Below, one piece after another: positions 16,339-25,184 of a stretch of 64,000 nt of DNA. Origin of the DNA: Rhizobium sp. P38BS-XIX (lineage in GTDB: Bacteria > Pseudomonadota > Alphaproteobacteria > Rhizobiales > Rhizobiaceae); assembly GCF_012641435.1 (NCBI RefSeq), contig NZ_JABAIJ010000004.1, positions 102,428 through 166,427 on the forward strand, written 5' to 3'. Position 1 is the stretch's first letter. The number at the start of each line of letters is the position of its first letter. The position numbers were made by a program, and so were the translations under genes. The notes under the pieces were generated by a model that did not search any database, was not told where the DNA came from, and saw only the letters and a list, made by a program, of their open reading frames with translations.

Positions 16339-17340
16339 ATGGCTCGCAAAAACCTGCTCGAAATCTCGGCTCCGAACACGAGCCGTGCTGACGCAGTTTC
16401 CACGAAGGACAATCGTCCCATTGCCGGCTTTCTGCCGCAGACACGAACGGGCGGGCCTGTTGGCGGCATCACGCGGACCCTGGGCAACATCACGGAAAAG
16501 ATGGAGCGCGCCAGCGATCTCGAAAGGCAGCTTTCCGAGGGACAGACGGTCGTTGATATCGATCCTGCCCTCATCGACGGCTCCTTCGTTACCGATCGCC
16601 TGGAGATAGATCCTGTCGATCTCCAGCAACTTGTCGATCAGATCCGCGAGCACGGTCAGCAAGTGCCTATTCTGGTGCGCCCACATCCGGACGCCAAGGG
16701 ACGTTATCAGGTCGCCTATGGGCATCGCAGACTGGCGGCGACTAAGGAGCTTGGCATCAAGGTCCGCGCTGTCGTCCGCGAGCTCAGTGATGACCAGCTG
16801 GTTGTCAGCCAAGGCCAGGAAAACAGCGCACGCACGAACCTCTCCTACATCGAGCGCGCACTTTTCGCCTTGCGCCTGGAACAGCGTGAATTTGGCCGCG
16901 ATATCATCATGGCGTCGCTCGGCGTGGATAAGGCGGCCTTGTCCAAGATGCTGATCGTGATGCGCCAGGTCCCATTGACCCTCGTGAGTGCGATCGGACC
17001 GGCACCGGATATCGGTCGCAGACGTTGGCTGGAACTTGGTGAGCATCTGGAAAGCGTTGCAATCGAGCCGATCGTTGGCGAGTTGTCCGCGGACAACAGC
17101 CGTAAGATATCAAGCAACGAGCGCTTTCAGCTGGCCATGACATTGGCGAGCAGCAAGCCGACGTCGAGCGAGACGGCCACCGCGCCGTCGACCATCTCGG
17201 GCGTACCCGTAACATTCAAACGAACGCCAGCGCGCGCCACCTTTGTTTTCGATAGCAAGGCAGCGCCTGGTTTCGATCAGTTCGTGCAGGAGAGACTGAA
17301 ATCTCTCTTCGCTGAGTTCCAACAAGAGAAGGAAACGTAA
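16339..17340 (+). CDS. repB: Plasmid partition protein RepB (ParB family)
   Basis: The 333-residue protein has the ParB/Spo0J signature: ILVRPHPDAKGRYQVAYGHRRLAA and then ENSARTNLSYIERALFALRL with a helix-turn-helix around REFGRDIIMASLGVDKAALSKML. It binds parS, and its gene itself contains a perfect parS at 17082. A GGAAGGAAA ribosome-binding site lies inside the end of repA. Its length is normal for repABC RepB. Confidence 0.97.
   Translation: MARKNLLEISAPNTSRADAVSTKDNRPIAGFLPQTRTGGPVGGITRTLGNITEKMERASDLERQLSEGQTVVDIDPALIDGSFVTDRLEIDPVDLQQLVDQIREHGQQVPILVRPHPDAKGRYQVAYGHRRLAATKELGIKVRAVVRELSDDQLVVSQGQENSARTNLSYIERALFALRLEQREFGRDIIMASLGVDKAALSKMLIVMRQVPLTLVSAIGPAPDIGRRRWLELGEHLESVAIEPIVGELSADNSRKISSNERFQLAMTLASSKPTSSETATAPSTISGVPVTFKRTPARATFVFDSKAAPGFDQFVQERLKSLFAEFQQEKET
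17082..17097. promoter_or_regulatory. parS site inside repB (GTTGTCCGCGGACAAC)
   Basis: This is a perfect 16-bp palindrome that fully matches the repABC parS consensus (GTT-N2-C-N-GC-N-G-N2-AAC). It lies in the 3' part of repB. It is the only copy in this window with canonical GTT/AAC ends; the other three, at 13329, 14773 and 14872, share its core. Confidence 0.85.
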
Positions 17341-17347
17341 CCCGCAA

Positions 17348-17400
17348 AAGAAAAAGGCCCCCAAACGACGTCGTCGTGGAAGCCCTTCTCGATCTTAAGC
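17348..17400 (-). ncRNA. Countertranscribed RNA (ctRNA) between repB and repC
   Basis: The repB-repC gap has the features of an antisense regulator read leftward. The promoter is TTGACT (17430-17435), a 17-base spacer and GATTCT (17407-17412). About 50 bases further, a GC-rich hairpin (17356-17385) is followed by a run of Ts ending near 17348. ctRNAs of about 55 nucleotides in this position inhibit repC translation in repABC plasmids and set incompatibility. The exact ends are inferred. Confidence 0.8.
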
Positions 17401-17406
17401 AAATCT

Positions 17407-17435
17407 AGAATCGCACTTCCCCGAATCACAGTCAA
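17407..17435 (-). promoter_or_regulatory. Promoter of the ctRNA
   Basis: The boxes are TTGACT at 17435-17430 and GATTCT at 17412-17407, 17 bases apart on the minus strand, giving a start near 17400. Confidence 0.65.
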
Positions 17436-17494
17436 GAGTATTTGGCATCGTTTTGGTGAGCAGATTTCTTTTGCCACAACGTAGGTGAAAGAAA

Positions 17495-18808
17495 ATGGAA
17501 GCCGAATACGTGACGACGCCCTTTGGGCGGCGGCCGATGACGCTTGCCATGTTGATGGCTCAAAGACGAGCACCACATGACAAGCCAGCTACATCGGTCG
17601 ACAAGTGGAAAATCTATCGCGCGCTCTGCGAAGCCAAGCCGCTCTTCTGTGTCACAGATCGAGCCCTTGCGGTTCTCAACGCGCTTTTAAGCTTCTATCC
17701 GAAGACCGAGCTTTCGGACGATGCCAATCTGGTCGTATTCCCCTCGAATGCGCAATTGTCTCTGCGGGCCCATGGCATGGCAGAACAGACGATCCGGCGT
17801 CATCTGGCAGCCCTGGTCGAAGCCGGATTGATCGTTCGGCGTGATAGTCCGAACGGCAAGCGTTATGCTCGCAGGACGAGGGCAGGGGACGTCCATGAGG
17901 CCTATGGCTTCTCACTGGCTCCTCTTGTGTCTCGAGCGGAAGAAATCGAGCGGCTGGCCGCCCAAGTCGTTGCAGAGCGCCTTCATATCCAGGGCCTACG
18001 TGAGCGCATCAGCCTTCTTCGCAGGGATACCGCCAAACTCATCGAAACCGCCATTGTAGAGGCCGTAGCGGGCGATTGGGAAAGGATTCATTCCGGTTTC
18101 CGTTATCTCATCGACGGCCTCCCCCGCGCTCCAAACGCCGCAGAGCTTGAGCAGTTGCTCGAAAAGCTCACAAGGCTTCACGCAGAAATCGTCAACCATC
18201 TGGAAAACCATGCAAAAACACAAAAATTAAGCGCCAATCACCATCAAAATGAGCGGCACATACAGAATTCAGACTCCGAATCCAAAATTGAATCTGAAGC
18301 AACACCGGCAAAACCAGAAATGACGTTGTCCGCGGTTCTGACGGCGCCAAGAGTGGAGTTACCTAATTCCATCGCAATCGCCAGCAGCAATCAGGGAGGT
18401 CAATTTTCTTCTGTGTCTGTCGCAGCTCAGGAAAGCGTTGGAGAAGGCTATCCGCCTCTGAAATCATTCCCTCTGGACCTCATCATGCGAGCATGCCCTG
18501 ACATTGCAGCTTATGCCCCGACAGGTCAGATCACCAATTGGCGCGACTTCATCTCGGCAGCCGTATTCGTGAAATCGATGCTTGAGATCAGCCCCGCAGC
18601 ACATCAGGAAGCTTGTGCCATCATGGGGCCTGAGAACACCGCGACCGTCATTGCTTGCATCTTGCAAAGAACCGCGCACATCAAATCGGCTGGCGCGTAT
18701 CTGCGTGATCTGACGCGTCGAACGCAAAAGGGCGAGTTTGCGATCGGGCCCATGCTGATGTCCCTTCTTCGCTCCAACACCGCTGTGGGGGGTCGAAAAA
18801 TGGCTTAG
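17495..18808 (+). CDS. repC: Replication initiator RepC
   Basis: The 437-residue protein begins MEAEYVTTPFGRRPMTLAMLMAQR, which is typical of RepC. The winged-helix region covers TELSDDANLVVFPSNAQLSLRAHGMAEQTIRRHLAALVEAGLIVRRDSPNGKRYARR, followed by the helical core and a C-terminal domain from about residue 320 (ACPDIAAYAPTGQI). RepC initiates replication at an origin within its own gene. Expression should be limited by the ctRNA upstream. AGGTGA lies nine bases before the ATG. Confidence 0.97.
   Translation: MEAEYVTTPFGRRPMTLAMLMAQRRAPHDKPATSVDKWKIYRALCEAKPLFCVTDRALAVLNALLSFYPKTELSDDANLVVFPSNAQLSLRAHGMAEQTIRRHLAALVEAGLIVRRDSPNGKRYARRTRAGDVHEAYGFSLAPLVSRAEEIERLAAQVVAERLHIQGLRERISLLRRDTAKLIETAIVEAVAGDWERIHSGFRYLIDGLPRAPNAAELEQLLEKLTRLHAEIVNHLENHAKTQKLSANHHQNERHIQNSDSESKIESEATPAKPEMTLSAVLTAPRVELPNSIAIASSNQGGQFSSVSVAAQESVGEGYPPLKSFPLDLIMRACPDIAAYAPTGQITNWRDFISAAVFVKSMLEISPAAHQEACAIMGPENTATVIACILQRTAHIKSAGAYLRDLTRRTQKGEFAIGPMLMSLLRSNTAVGGRKMA
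18200..18330. other. Probable replication origin (oriV) inside repC
   Basis: This part of repC is clearly AT-richer than the rest, with AAAAACACAAAAATTAAGC and several A-rich tracts. The encoded protein segment is a low-complexity linker. In repABC plasmids the origin is an AT-rich segment in the middle of repC. The borders are approximate. Confidence 0.55.
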
Positions 18809-19233
18809 ATCGCGATCAAAACGCTGCTTTAGCAGGGGTGCTGCTGCCCGTTTGACAGTTACGCCTTATCCAAGATTCCCGACGTCAAAACTACGCTTTT
18901 CGAATGACAAAGCGCGTTCTGGCGATGGAGTACTGCGCCCAGTATATCGCTGGTGGAAGAGAAAGCTCAGATAGCTTCCGCTTCGAGGATTTAGGCTAAT
19001 AAAAAGAAGGAGATGAAAACTCGATAAAATCCGCAGGAACGGGTCCAAAGAGGGACCAAAAGCAGTTCTTTATCGCCTGATGCTTTAGCTTTTATGCTCC
19101 ATTCCTCTTCAAAAGTCCATGCTTTTCAGAGGGCGAGGTGAGTTGTCCAGGATGGTATCCCATCCGCAGCGTCCTTCCGAGACATCGGAGTGCCTCGAAA
19201 GGACATTGGTTCGCCTATCCCCGTACCTGAGCC
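18809..19233. other. Intergenic stretch after repC
   Basis: I see no gene, clear terminator or repeat of note in this stretch. Confidence 0.5.
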
Positions 19234-20250
19234 TTACTGGCAGATCGGGATGGGCTTCGCCGGCGGTGCCGGGTGGTCTTTCTTGTATTGAACGATCACG
19301 GGTTCCAAGGTTTCTTTCTTCCAGAACTTCGGAGCACCGATCGACTTCAGGCAGGAGTCATTCCAATACAATCCAGCCTGTGACGCCGACTGACCGGCCG
19401 CGACGGCTTTGGCAACCGCATTGATGTCGGATGATTCAGGATAGATGTAGAGTGTCGTCGGATTGTCCTTGACCATCGAGATGATCTGGTTGGCATCCGA
19501 AGCCGCCCAGCTCGTGCATCCGTCGCTGCGGCCGCCGGCATATTCGACCAGCTTGCCAAGCGGAACGTAACCTTCGCGGTTTGCATAGGGGCTTTGCGGA
19601 TCCTTCTTCATGCAGATACCGGCAACCTTCGCCGCAGCATGGCCTCCGATCGCACGCTGGCGCGCATTTGCAGTTTCGCCCTCGCCATCGAACTGAAGAA
19701 AGGTGCGGAGATAAGCGACATCCTTGGTCGCCGAGCTTTGGTAATACCCTTTGAAGCTCGTCTTTGTCTCCTCAGTCATATAGGAGCCGCCGGTCGTCAG
19801 GTTTGAATCCATCGCATTGCCGAAATTCTTGGCGCACATGCGGCCGTTGCCGAAGTCGACCACGCCCTTCAGATTACGGCCGCTGCCGTGACCGGACGAC
19901 ACGACACGGAATGTCTGAGTGCCTTCGCAGACGATATAGAAACGGCCGCCATCAGCCGGATCATTGGGCCGGGTGGCATCCATCGCAAAGTAGCATGAGT
20001 TTCTCACCTTGCCTTCGCTCACTTTTCGCATGTAGAGCGCGCGCGCTCTTTGCAGAATAGGGCGGGCAATCTGGCCGTCTCCCTGGCCTACGTGGATTGC
20101 GAGCCATGCCGGAATATCGGCCTGCTGTGCTGCAGCAGCAAGATGCGGCGTGGCAGCGATGCCGATGGCGATGGAGCAAAGGCTGAGCATCTTGGTGATG
20201 CTGCGGGGGGCATATCTCAACCGCACTCGAGTAAGTCTCCTGTTATACAT
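19234..20250 (-). CDS. Secreted L,D-transpeptidase-like protein (YkuD_2 type)
   Basis: This 338-residue protein has a long N-terminal signal region (hydrophobic stretch about residues 21-40, ending AAAAQQA). The pattern resembles the murein L,D-transpeptidase catalytic domain family: SGHGSGRN with H121, GGSYMT, a FDGEGETANARQRAIGGH segment with H204, and RSDGC with C245 as the likely nucleophile. Such enzymes cross-link peptidoglycan. It stands alone on the minus strand. An in-frame start at 20277 would only lengthen the signal region. Confidence 0.6.
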   Translation of the reverse strand: MYNRRLTRVRLRYAPRSITKMLSLCSIAIGIAATPHLAAAAQQADIPAWLAIHVGQGDGQIARPILQRARALYMRKVSEGKVRNSCYFAMDATRPNDPADGGRFYIVCEGTQTFRVVSSGHGSGRNLKGVVDFGNGRMCAKNFGNAMDSNLTTGGSYMTEETKTSFKGYYQSSATKDVAYLRTFLQFDGEGETANARQRAIGGHAAAKVAGICMKKDPQSPYANREGYVPLGKLVEYAGGRSDGCTSWAASDANQIISMVKDNPTTLYIYPESSDINAVAKAVAAGQSASQAGLYWNDSCLKSIGAPKFWKKETLEPVIVQYKKDHPAPPAKPIPICQ

Positions 20251-20575
20251 CGGGAACCTGTGCTCACCACCGGCCAAGAGAACATCACAAAAGGTGCTTG
20301 CTCACGATCGCGGCGGCGATAAGTTTAGATTCATAAACCATACTTGTGCGCTGCTTTGCTGAACGAGAGCCTAACAACCACGTGAAATGGGGCGGCTCAC
20401 GATAAAGATTGCGTGTATGACGCTGAACTCAAGCTTCCGATCTTATCGTTCCTTGGGACCGTCGATATAAAAACGGTTGGCTCTGCGCGGAAGAAACGAT
20501 CCGCATACCTGCTGAAGCCGGACGGTCTTTGCCGGTGCGCGCACTGCTCGCAGCGAGATCGCCATCGGCGTACGG
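20251..20575. other. Intergenic stretch
   Basis: I see nothing supported here; short rightward frames lack motifs. Confidence 0.45.
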
Positions 20576-21130
20576 TCAGGGAAGGTAGCCGAAGAGAGCT
20601 CTATAACGGGCATAGTCCGCCATGGCGGACGGCGCCAGCTGGAGCAGTTCTTTGCTGGCCGGGCGACCTTGAAGGTGAATGAAAATCGACCTTGTCATTC
20701 CGGCCTGCGAGACCGTGAGATATGTTTCTTGGACGGAGTGCTTGCTCAGCCATGCCGAATCGTGCCCGAAGGTGACCTTTATCTTGGATCGATCCATCCG
20801 ATACTCGCTTGGGACGGCGCCGTAGCAACCGGTCTCCACCAGGGAGGTCGAGTCCAGGTAGACCGCCGTCGTCGTCGGAAGCAGCGCGCATATCGCAGAG
20901 ACGGTGGCGAAAATCGCGCTCCAGATAGCGTAAGCCGTCAATCTCCGTCGCGTGAACAGGGGAGGGCGGTCAATCATCTCGACCGTGGGACCGTATCGAT
21001 TGGGCCTGCGCACCTGATAAAGAAAGGACGCGACCATGAGAACCTGTATCAGGAACGTGAAGACGTATATCGCCCCAATACGCTGGCCGCAGTCGAAACT
21101 CGAGAAAAAGCCGTTGTCCAGTATGACCAT
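20576..21130 (-). CDS. Hypothetical membrane protein
   Basis: This 184-residue protein has two predicted membrane segments, at about 20-38 (IYVFTFLIQVLMVASFLY) and 67-90 (AYAIWSAIFATVSAICALL). A soluble C-terminal part of about 90 residues probably lies outside the cytoplasm. I do not recognise the family. It is monocistronic, between the L,D-transpeptidase-like gene and flgE. Confidence 0.55.
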   Translation of the reverse strand: MVILDNGFFSSFDCGQRIGAIYVFTFLIQVLMVASFLYQVRRPNRYGPTVEMIDRPPLFTRRRLTAYAIWSAIFATVSAICALLPTTTAVYLDSTSLVETGCYGAVPSEYRMDRSKIKVTFGHDSAWLSKHSVQETYLTVSQAGMTRSIFIHLQGRPASKELLQLAPSAMADYARYRALFGYLP

Positions 21131-21286
21131 CGCACCGTCCTTGATAGGTCGGCGACATCTAGCATCATAAGCGCAAATGAAGACTTACCGGGGCGAAAGG
21201 CAGCGTGAGCTTAAGATCTTGCCGGACCACACGGCGCTCCCGCGCACTTACCGGCTGAACATGTTCGATTGCGTTATCCAGATATG

Positions 21287-21310
21287 AAAAAGGGCCCCGA
21301 AGGGCCCTTT
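21287..21310 (-). terminator. Rho-independent terminator of flgE
   Basis: The stem is AAAGGGCCC (21289-21297) paired with GGGCCCTTT (21302-21310) around a CGAA loop. On the minus strand it ends in a run of Ts, 20 to 40 bases after the flgE stop. Confidence 0.8.
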
Positions 21311-21328
21311 GATCGCGCGAAAGAAAGA

Positions 21329-22651
21329 TCAGCGCTGAAGATTGACCAGGACGTCCATCAGATCCGAGCCTGTCTGGAAGACCTTGGAGTTGGCGGTGTA
21401 GCTCTTCTGTGCCTGGATCATGTCGGTCAGCTGGCCAGCCAGGTCGACGTTCGAGGCTTCGAGCGAGTTGGACTGGATGTAGCCGAGGCCGTTGCTGTTG
21501 GCAAAGCTCGTCACGGTCACGCCGGATTCAGCACTTGCCTGATAGACGTTGCCGCTGAGAAGGGTCAGCTTGTCTGGGCTGGCAACGGTCGCCAGCGGGA
21601 TCTGATAGATCGGCTTCGGATCGCCCGACTTGTAGTTCGCATAGACGACGCCGCTCTTGTCGATGGTAACGCCGGTGACTGGGCTTGCTGCCTGTCCGTT
21701 CGTCGATCCCTTCGAGCTGAAGTCGGTGGCCTTCTGCGTCATCGCCGTCATGTCCATCACGATCGATCCGCCGGTTTTAGGATCGGTGATGGTGAATTTA
21801 CCAGCCGTTCCGACCTGATTGCCGTTGGCATCGAAGGTGATGTCAGTCGTGGCGACGGGGCCCGACGAATAAGGGAACGAGGTGCCGCCCGTCTTGCTTG
21901 CGTCATCATTGCGATAGACGGTGACTTCCCACTTGTCCTGTGTTGCCGGGACCGGCGGGGTGGCAGTGGGATTACCAGGGCTGGCGGCCGAAGTTTTGGT
22001 GTAATAGATGTCGTACATCACGGTGTTGCCGAGCTTGTCATAGCCAACAACCGAGCTCTTCTGGGTATTCGCCGTCACCGTTGCACCGCCAGCGCCGTTT
22101 TTGCTCGGCAGAGTCGTTGCGTCGGTCACCGCGGTGGCATTCGAATTCAGGTTGCCCGTGAAGCTGCCCGAGGTCGATTCCTGGTTGGCAAGGCCGTTCT
22201 GGTTGACGTTGATCGGGATCAGGCCATCGAAGCCGTTGACGACGACTGCCGGTGCGCCCGACTGATAGGAGTAGCCCATCAGCGTGTAGCCGGCGGAGTT
22301 GACGAGGTTGCCGTTGGCATCCGGCGTGAAATCGCCAGCGCGCGTCAGGACGGTCTTGCCGTCGGCGCCCTGCACGACGAAGAAGCCGGCGCCCTGGATC
22401 GACAGGTTGCTGCTCGACGACGTCGAAATGGTGTCGCCCTGCTGCGTCACGGAGTAGCTGACGTTGGTCTCGACGCTGCCAGAGTTATAGTTGCCGCCGC
22501 CCGACGGCAGGATCAACGAGGAAAAGCTCGTGCTTGCCGACTTGTAACCCGTTGTGTTGACGTTGGCGATGTTGTCCGACACCGTGCTAAGCTTATTCGC
22601 CTGCGCGTTCATGCCGGAAACTGCCGTTTTCATGCTACCAAAGATGCTCAT
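21329..22651 (-). CDS. flgE: Flagellar hook protein FlgE
   Basis: The 440-residue protein starts MSIFGSMKTAVSGMNAQANKL and has the N-terminal signature SDNIANVNTTGYK. The centre has GAGFFVVQ and LTRAGDFTPDANGNLVN, and the end has SNVDLAGQLTDMIQAQKSYTANSKVFQTGSDLMDVLVNL. It polymerises into the hook that links filament and basal body. The start has GAGGAA a few bases upstream; the in-frame ATG at 22681 is less likely. No other flagellar gene lies in this window. Confidence 0.95.
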   Translation of the reverse strand: MSIFGSMKTAVSGMNAQANKLSTVSDNIANVNTTGYKSASTSFSSLILPSGGGNYNSGSVETNVSYSVTQQGDTISTSSSSNLSIQGAGFFVVQGADGKTVLTRAGDFTPDANGNLVNSAGYTLMGYSYQSGAPAVVVNGFDGLIPINVNQNGLANQESTSGSFTGNLNSNATAVTDATTLPSKNGAGGATVTANTQKSSVVGYDKLGNTVMYDIYYTKTSAASPGNPTATPPVPATQDKWEVTVYRNDDASKTGGTSFPYSSGPVATTDITFDANGNQVGTAGKFTITDPKTGGSIVMDMTAMTQKATDFSSKGSTNGQAASPVTGVTIDKSGVVYANYKSGDPKPIYQIPLATVASPDKLTLLSGNVYQASAESGVTVTSFANSNGLGYIQSNSLEASNVDLAGQLTDMIQAQKSYTANSKVFQTGSDLMDVLVNLQR

Positions 22652-22875
22652 TGGTTCCTCGCACGTTGCTGATGCCGCCACGATAACCAGAGTGACTTGT
22701 GTGAAACTGGCTTTTTCCTATGTTCCGCAAGGTTGAAGCAACCTCTTCGGCGCAAGCTGGCTCGTCGCGAACGCATCCTGGACGCGTCGATTACGTTATG
22801 TCTTCAGCTTTTGTGCCGGCAGAAATCAGGGCCTGTCATCACACCATGTTTTAAGGGCAGGCGACGACCGTAACC

Positions 22876-23592
22876 TTATTGGATCGGCATCTGAGGCAGC
22901 GGGAAATCCAATACGCTGCCGGTATAGCTTTCCACCAAGGCGCTGAACGGCGTACCATCAGGCAGCTTCAGGACGGCATGGTGCTCCAGCACGAAGGGCG
23001 GCGGTTTAAGCGTATCGTTCTTCGCCGCTGGAACGGGGACACCCATCTCCCAGCCTTCAGGCAGCGGCGACCAAAGCAGTTTCGCTGACAGATTCGTGCG
23101 GGTGAAGTGCAGTGCCTGAACGGCGCGCCCAAACGCGATGTCCGAGCTATTGAGCGCCGTATTCATCTCTGTCGTCAATTTTGCCGGGACATACCAATTG
23201 TCGGCTTCAGACAGAATGCGATCGCCGCAAGCCAGGCGAACGCGACGATAGGCAATCGGTTCATCTGGGCCAACGGCCAGAAGTTCGCGGACATGCGCGT
23301 CGGCCGGCTTGTCCTGACCAAGGACACGCTGTGCAAGGATTTTAGATCCCGCAGGCGCGAGCTCGTGCGCGGCGCACCAGCGGTCGAGCGTCAGCGTGGC
23401 ACTGGCATTGCTGAGGAGATCCGAATTCAGCGTCTGCAGGACCGCAATCGCTTCCAACCGTGCGGAAGGCGTGTCCGGCCACTGCGATTTTCCGGACGCG
23501 TCCTGCGCCATCGCGGGCTGCATACTTGTGACCACAAGACCCGCGCCGATAAGGCTCGCTATCCGGATGAATGTCGAAAACTGGAAGGTCAT
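22876..23592 (-). CDS. Secreted chorismate lyase-like (UTRA-fold) protein
   Basis: This 238-residue protein has a signal peptide (about residues 1-29, ending SMQPAMAQ). The body, from WPDTPSARLEAIAVLQTLNSDLL through YRRVRLACGDRILSEADNWYVPAKLT to FGRAVQALHFTRTN, resembles the chorismate lyase/UTRA fold: arginine-rich strands and a SEADNWY segment. Its place in the periplasm makes a ubiquinone-synthesis role unlikely; ligand binding is inferred. The ATG at 23592 follows AAAAGGAAT. The matching family is not one I can name with certainty. Confidence 0.5.
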   Translation of the reverse strand: MTFQFSTFIRIASLIGAGLVVTSMQPAMAQDASGKSQWPDTPSARLEAIAVLQTLNSDLLSNASATLTLDRWCAAHELAPAGSKILAQRVLGQDKPADAHVRELLAVGPDEPIAYRRVRLACGDRILSEADNWYVPAKLTTEMNTALNSSDIAFGRAVQALHFTRTNLSAKLLWSPLPEGWEMGVPVPAAKNDTLKPPPFVLEHHAVLKLPDGTPFSALVESYTGSVLDFPLPQMPIQ

Positions 23593-23811
23593 GCGCGATG
23601 AATTCCTTTTGGCGGCAACACCGGGATATCCAGACATAGAGAGCGGGCTTGCCGGAGCCTCCTGATCCCCGGCTAAGATGGAGGAAACCATGCTGACGAC
23701 AAGACTTGATTTGGCTGGCCCACAACGAATAGGCCAACGCAATGGCGGCTCCTCGCCCGTCATCGCCGAATGTCAGGATGTGAGCCTGCTGAGAGGAGCG
23801 CCGACGGCTCG

Positions 23812-24117
23812 TCACACGTCGTCGACCTCGCTGGTCTTGAGAAGGCCGATGACAGCGCTGCAATTCGGATTGCTCTTGCTCAGAAGAGCGGTCGGATCGC
23901 TCCAGCCGGTTGCGACGCCAATGACGGTGGAGATTGCCCAAAACGTGTCGTCCGAAGCCCGCTTGACCAGCGCTGGAACCTCGGCGGACAGGCATGCCTG
24001 CGACTGCCTGACGATCTCGACCGGCTGGCCTGCGGCCATCGCATGTCGTTCGATCTCGGCTTGGAGGGGGCTAAGGGCAAAGGTGGCAAAGAGGGAGGCG
24101 AGGATATTCGAAATCAT
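23812..24117 (-). CDS. Small secreted protein of unknown function
   Basis: This 101-residue protein has a likely signal peptide (MISNILASLFATFALSPLQA) and two cysteines in the mature part (C42 and C86). AAGG precedes the ATG. I recognise no domain. It lies between the chorismate-lyase-like gene and terC on the same strand. Confidence 0.5.
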   Translation of the reverse strand: MISNILASLFATFALSPLQAEIERHAMAAGQPVEIVRQSQACLSAEVPALVKRASDDTFWAISTVIGVATGWSDPTALLSKSNPNCSAVIGLLKTSEVDDV

Positions 24118-24191
24118 CGGTCTGACCTTGTCTGGACACTGTTTGAAACGGAAAGGGGAGGTGCCCGCGCAAGAGCGGGCAATTTGCTGCG

Positions 24192-25154
24192 TCAGGCGCT
24201 CGTGGCCTTATCGCGCGTCTTGACGAGGCTCCACCCGACGCCGCTTGCGATGATGGCGAAGGTGATGCCCAGCGAGAGTGCGGCGGGAAATTTCTCCAGG
24301 CCCAACAGGTCTGCGACGAAGATCTTCGAGCCGATGAAGACGAGCACGACGGCGAGCGCCGGCTTCAGATATTGGAAGCGATGGATCATGGCGGCGAGCG
24401 CGAAATAGAGGGCACGCAGGCCGAGGATCGCGAAGATGTTCGACGTGTAGACGATGAATGGATCGGTGGTGATTGCAAAGATCGCGGGAACCGAGTCGAC
24501 GGCGAAGATCACGTCCGCCACTTCGATCATCGCGAGAGCCATGAACAGCGGCGTGATGAACCACACCATCTTGCCGGTTTCCGGATGCGGCTGTTTGATG
24601 AAGAACCGCTCGCCGTGATGATTGTCGGTCACGTTGAAGCGGGCGCGCATCAGGCGAACCAGCGGGTTCTTCGAGACGTCGGGCTCTGCATCCTTCACGA
24701 CGAGCATCTTGACGCCCGTCACGATAAGGAAGGCTGCAAAGACGTAGAGGAGCCACGAAAATTCGGCAACCAGCGTGGCACCGACACCGATCATGATGGC
24801 GCGCAACACGATAACGCCGAGGATGCCCCAGAAGAGCACGCGGTGCTGGTAAAGGCGCGGAACGGAAAAGAAGGCAAAGATGAGGGCAATGACGAAGACG
24901 TTGTCGAGGGCGAGCGTCTTTTCGACCACGAAGCCGGTCATGTAGGCGAGGCCGGAATCGGCGCCGAGATACCACCATACCCAGCCGCCAAAGGCGAGGC
25001 CGAGGGTGATGTAGAGAAGGGAGAGCTTGATACTCTCGCCGACGCCAATCTCCTTGTTCTCCTTGTGCAGGATACCAAGATCGAAAGAGAGGATGGCAAT
25101 GACGAGTGCGAGAAAGCTCGCCCACATCCAGAGCGGCTTTCCAAGCCACTCCAT
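24192..25154 (-). CDS. TerC/Alx-family membrane protein
   Basis: This 320-residue integral membrane protein has about eight or nine membrane helices. Family signatures are DLGILHK near the start, KTLALDNVFVIALIFAFFSVP, LYQHRVLFWGILGVIVLRAIMIGVGATLV, and EVADVIFAVDSVPAIFAIT. It resembles the Alx branch, linked to Mn2+ export and alkaline response. I start at ATG 25154 (MEWLGKP); a longer frame to 25292 would translate a strongly structured leader. Confidence 0.9.
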   Translation of the reverse strand: MEWLGKPLWMWASFLALVIAILSFDLGILHKENKEIGVGESIKLSLLYITLGLAFGGWVWWYLGADSGLAYMTGFVVEKTLALDNVFVIALIFAFFSVPRLYQHRVLFWGILGVIVLRAIMIGVGATLVAEFSWLLYVFAAFLIVTGVKMLVVKDAEPDVSKNPLVRLMRARFNVTDNHHGERFFIKQPHPETGKMVWFITPLFMALAMIEVADVIFAVDSVPAIFAITTDPFIVYTSNIFAILGLRALYFALAAMIHRFQYLKPALAVVLVFIGSKIFVADLLGLEKFPAALSLGITFAIIASGVGWSLVKTRDKATSA

Positions 25155-25184
25155 GAAAAGAACGGAAGTTTCCACGACGGAGAA

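Noticed and set aside
18324..18339. Possible fifth parS in repC (GTTGTCCGCGGTTCTG)
   Set aside because: Only one arm matches, so it is more likely a chance codon run.
21269..22672. Long open frame on the plus strand opposite flgE (467 codons)
   Set aside because: It is a shadow of flgE, with composition typical of antisense translation and no motif.
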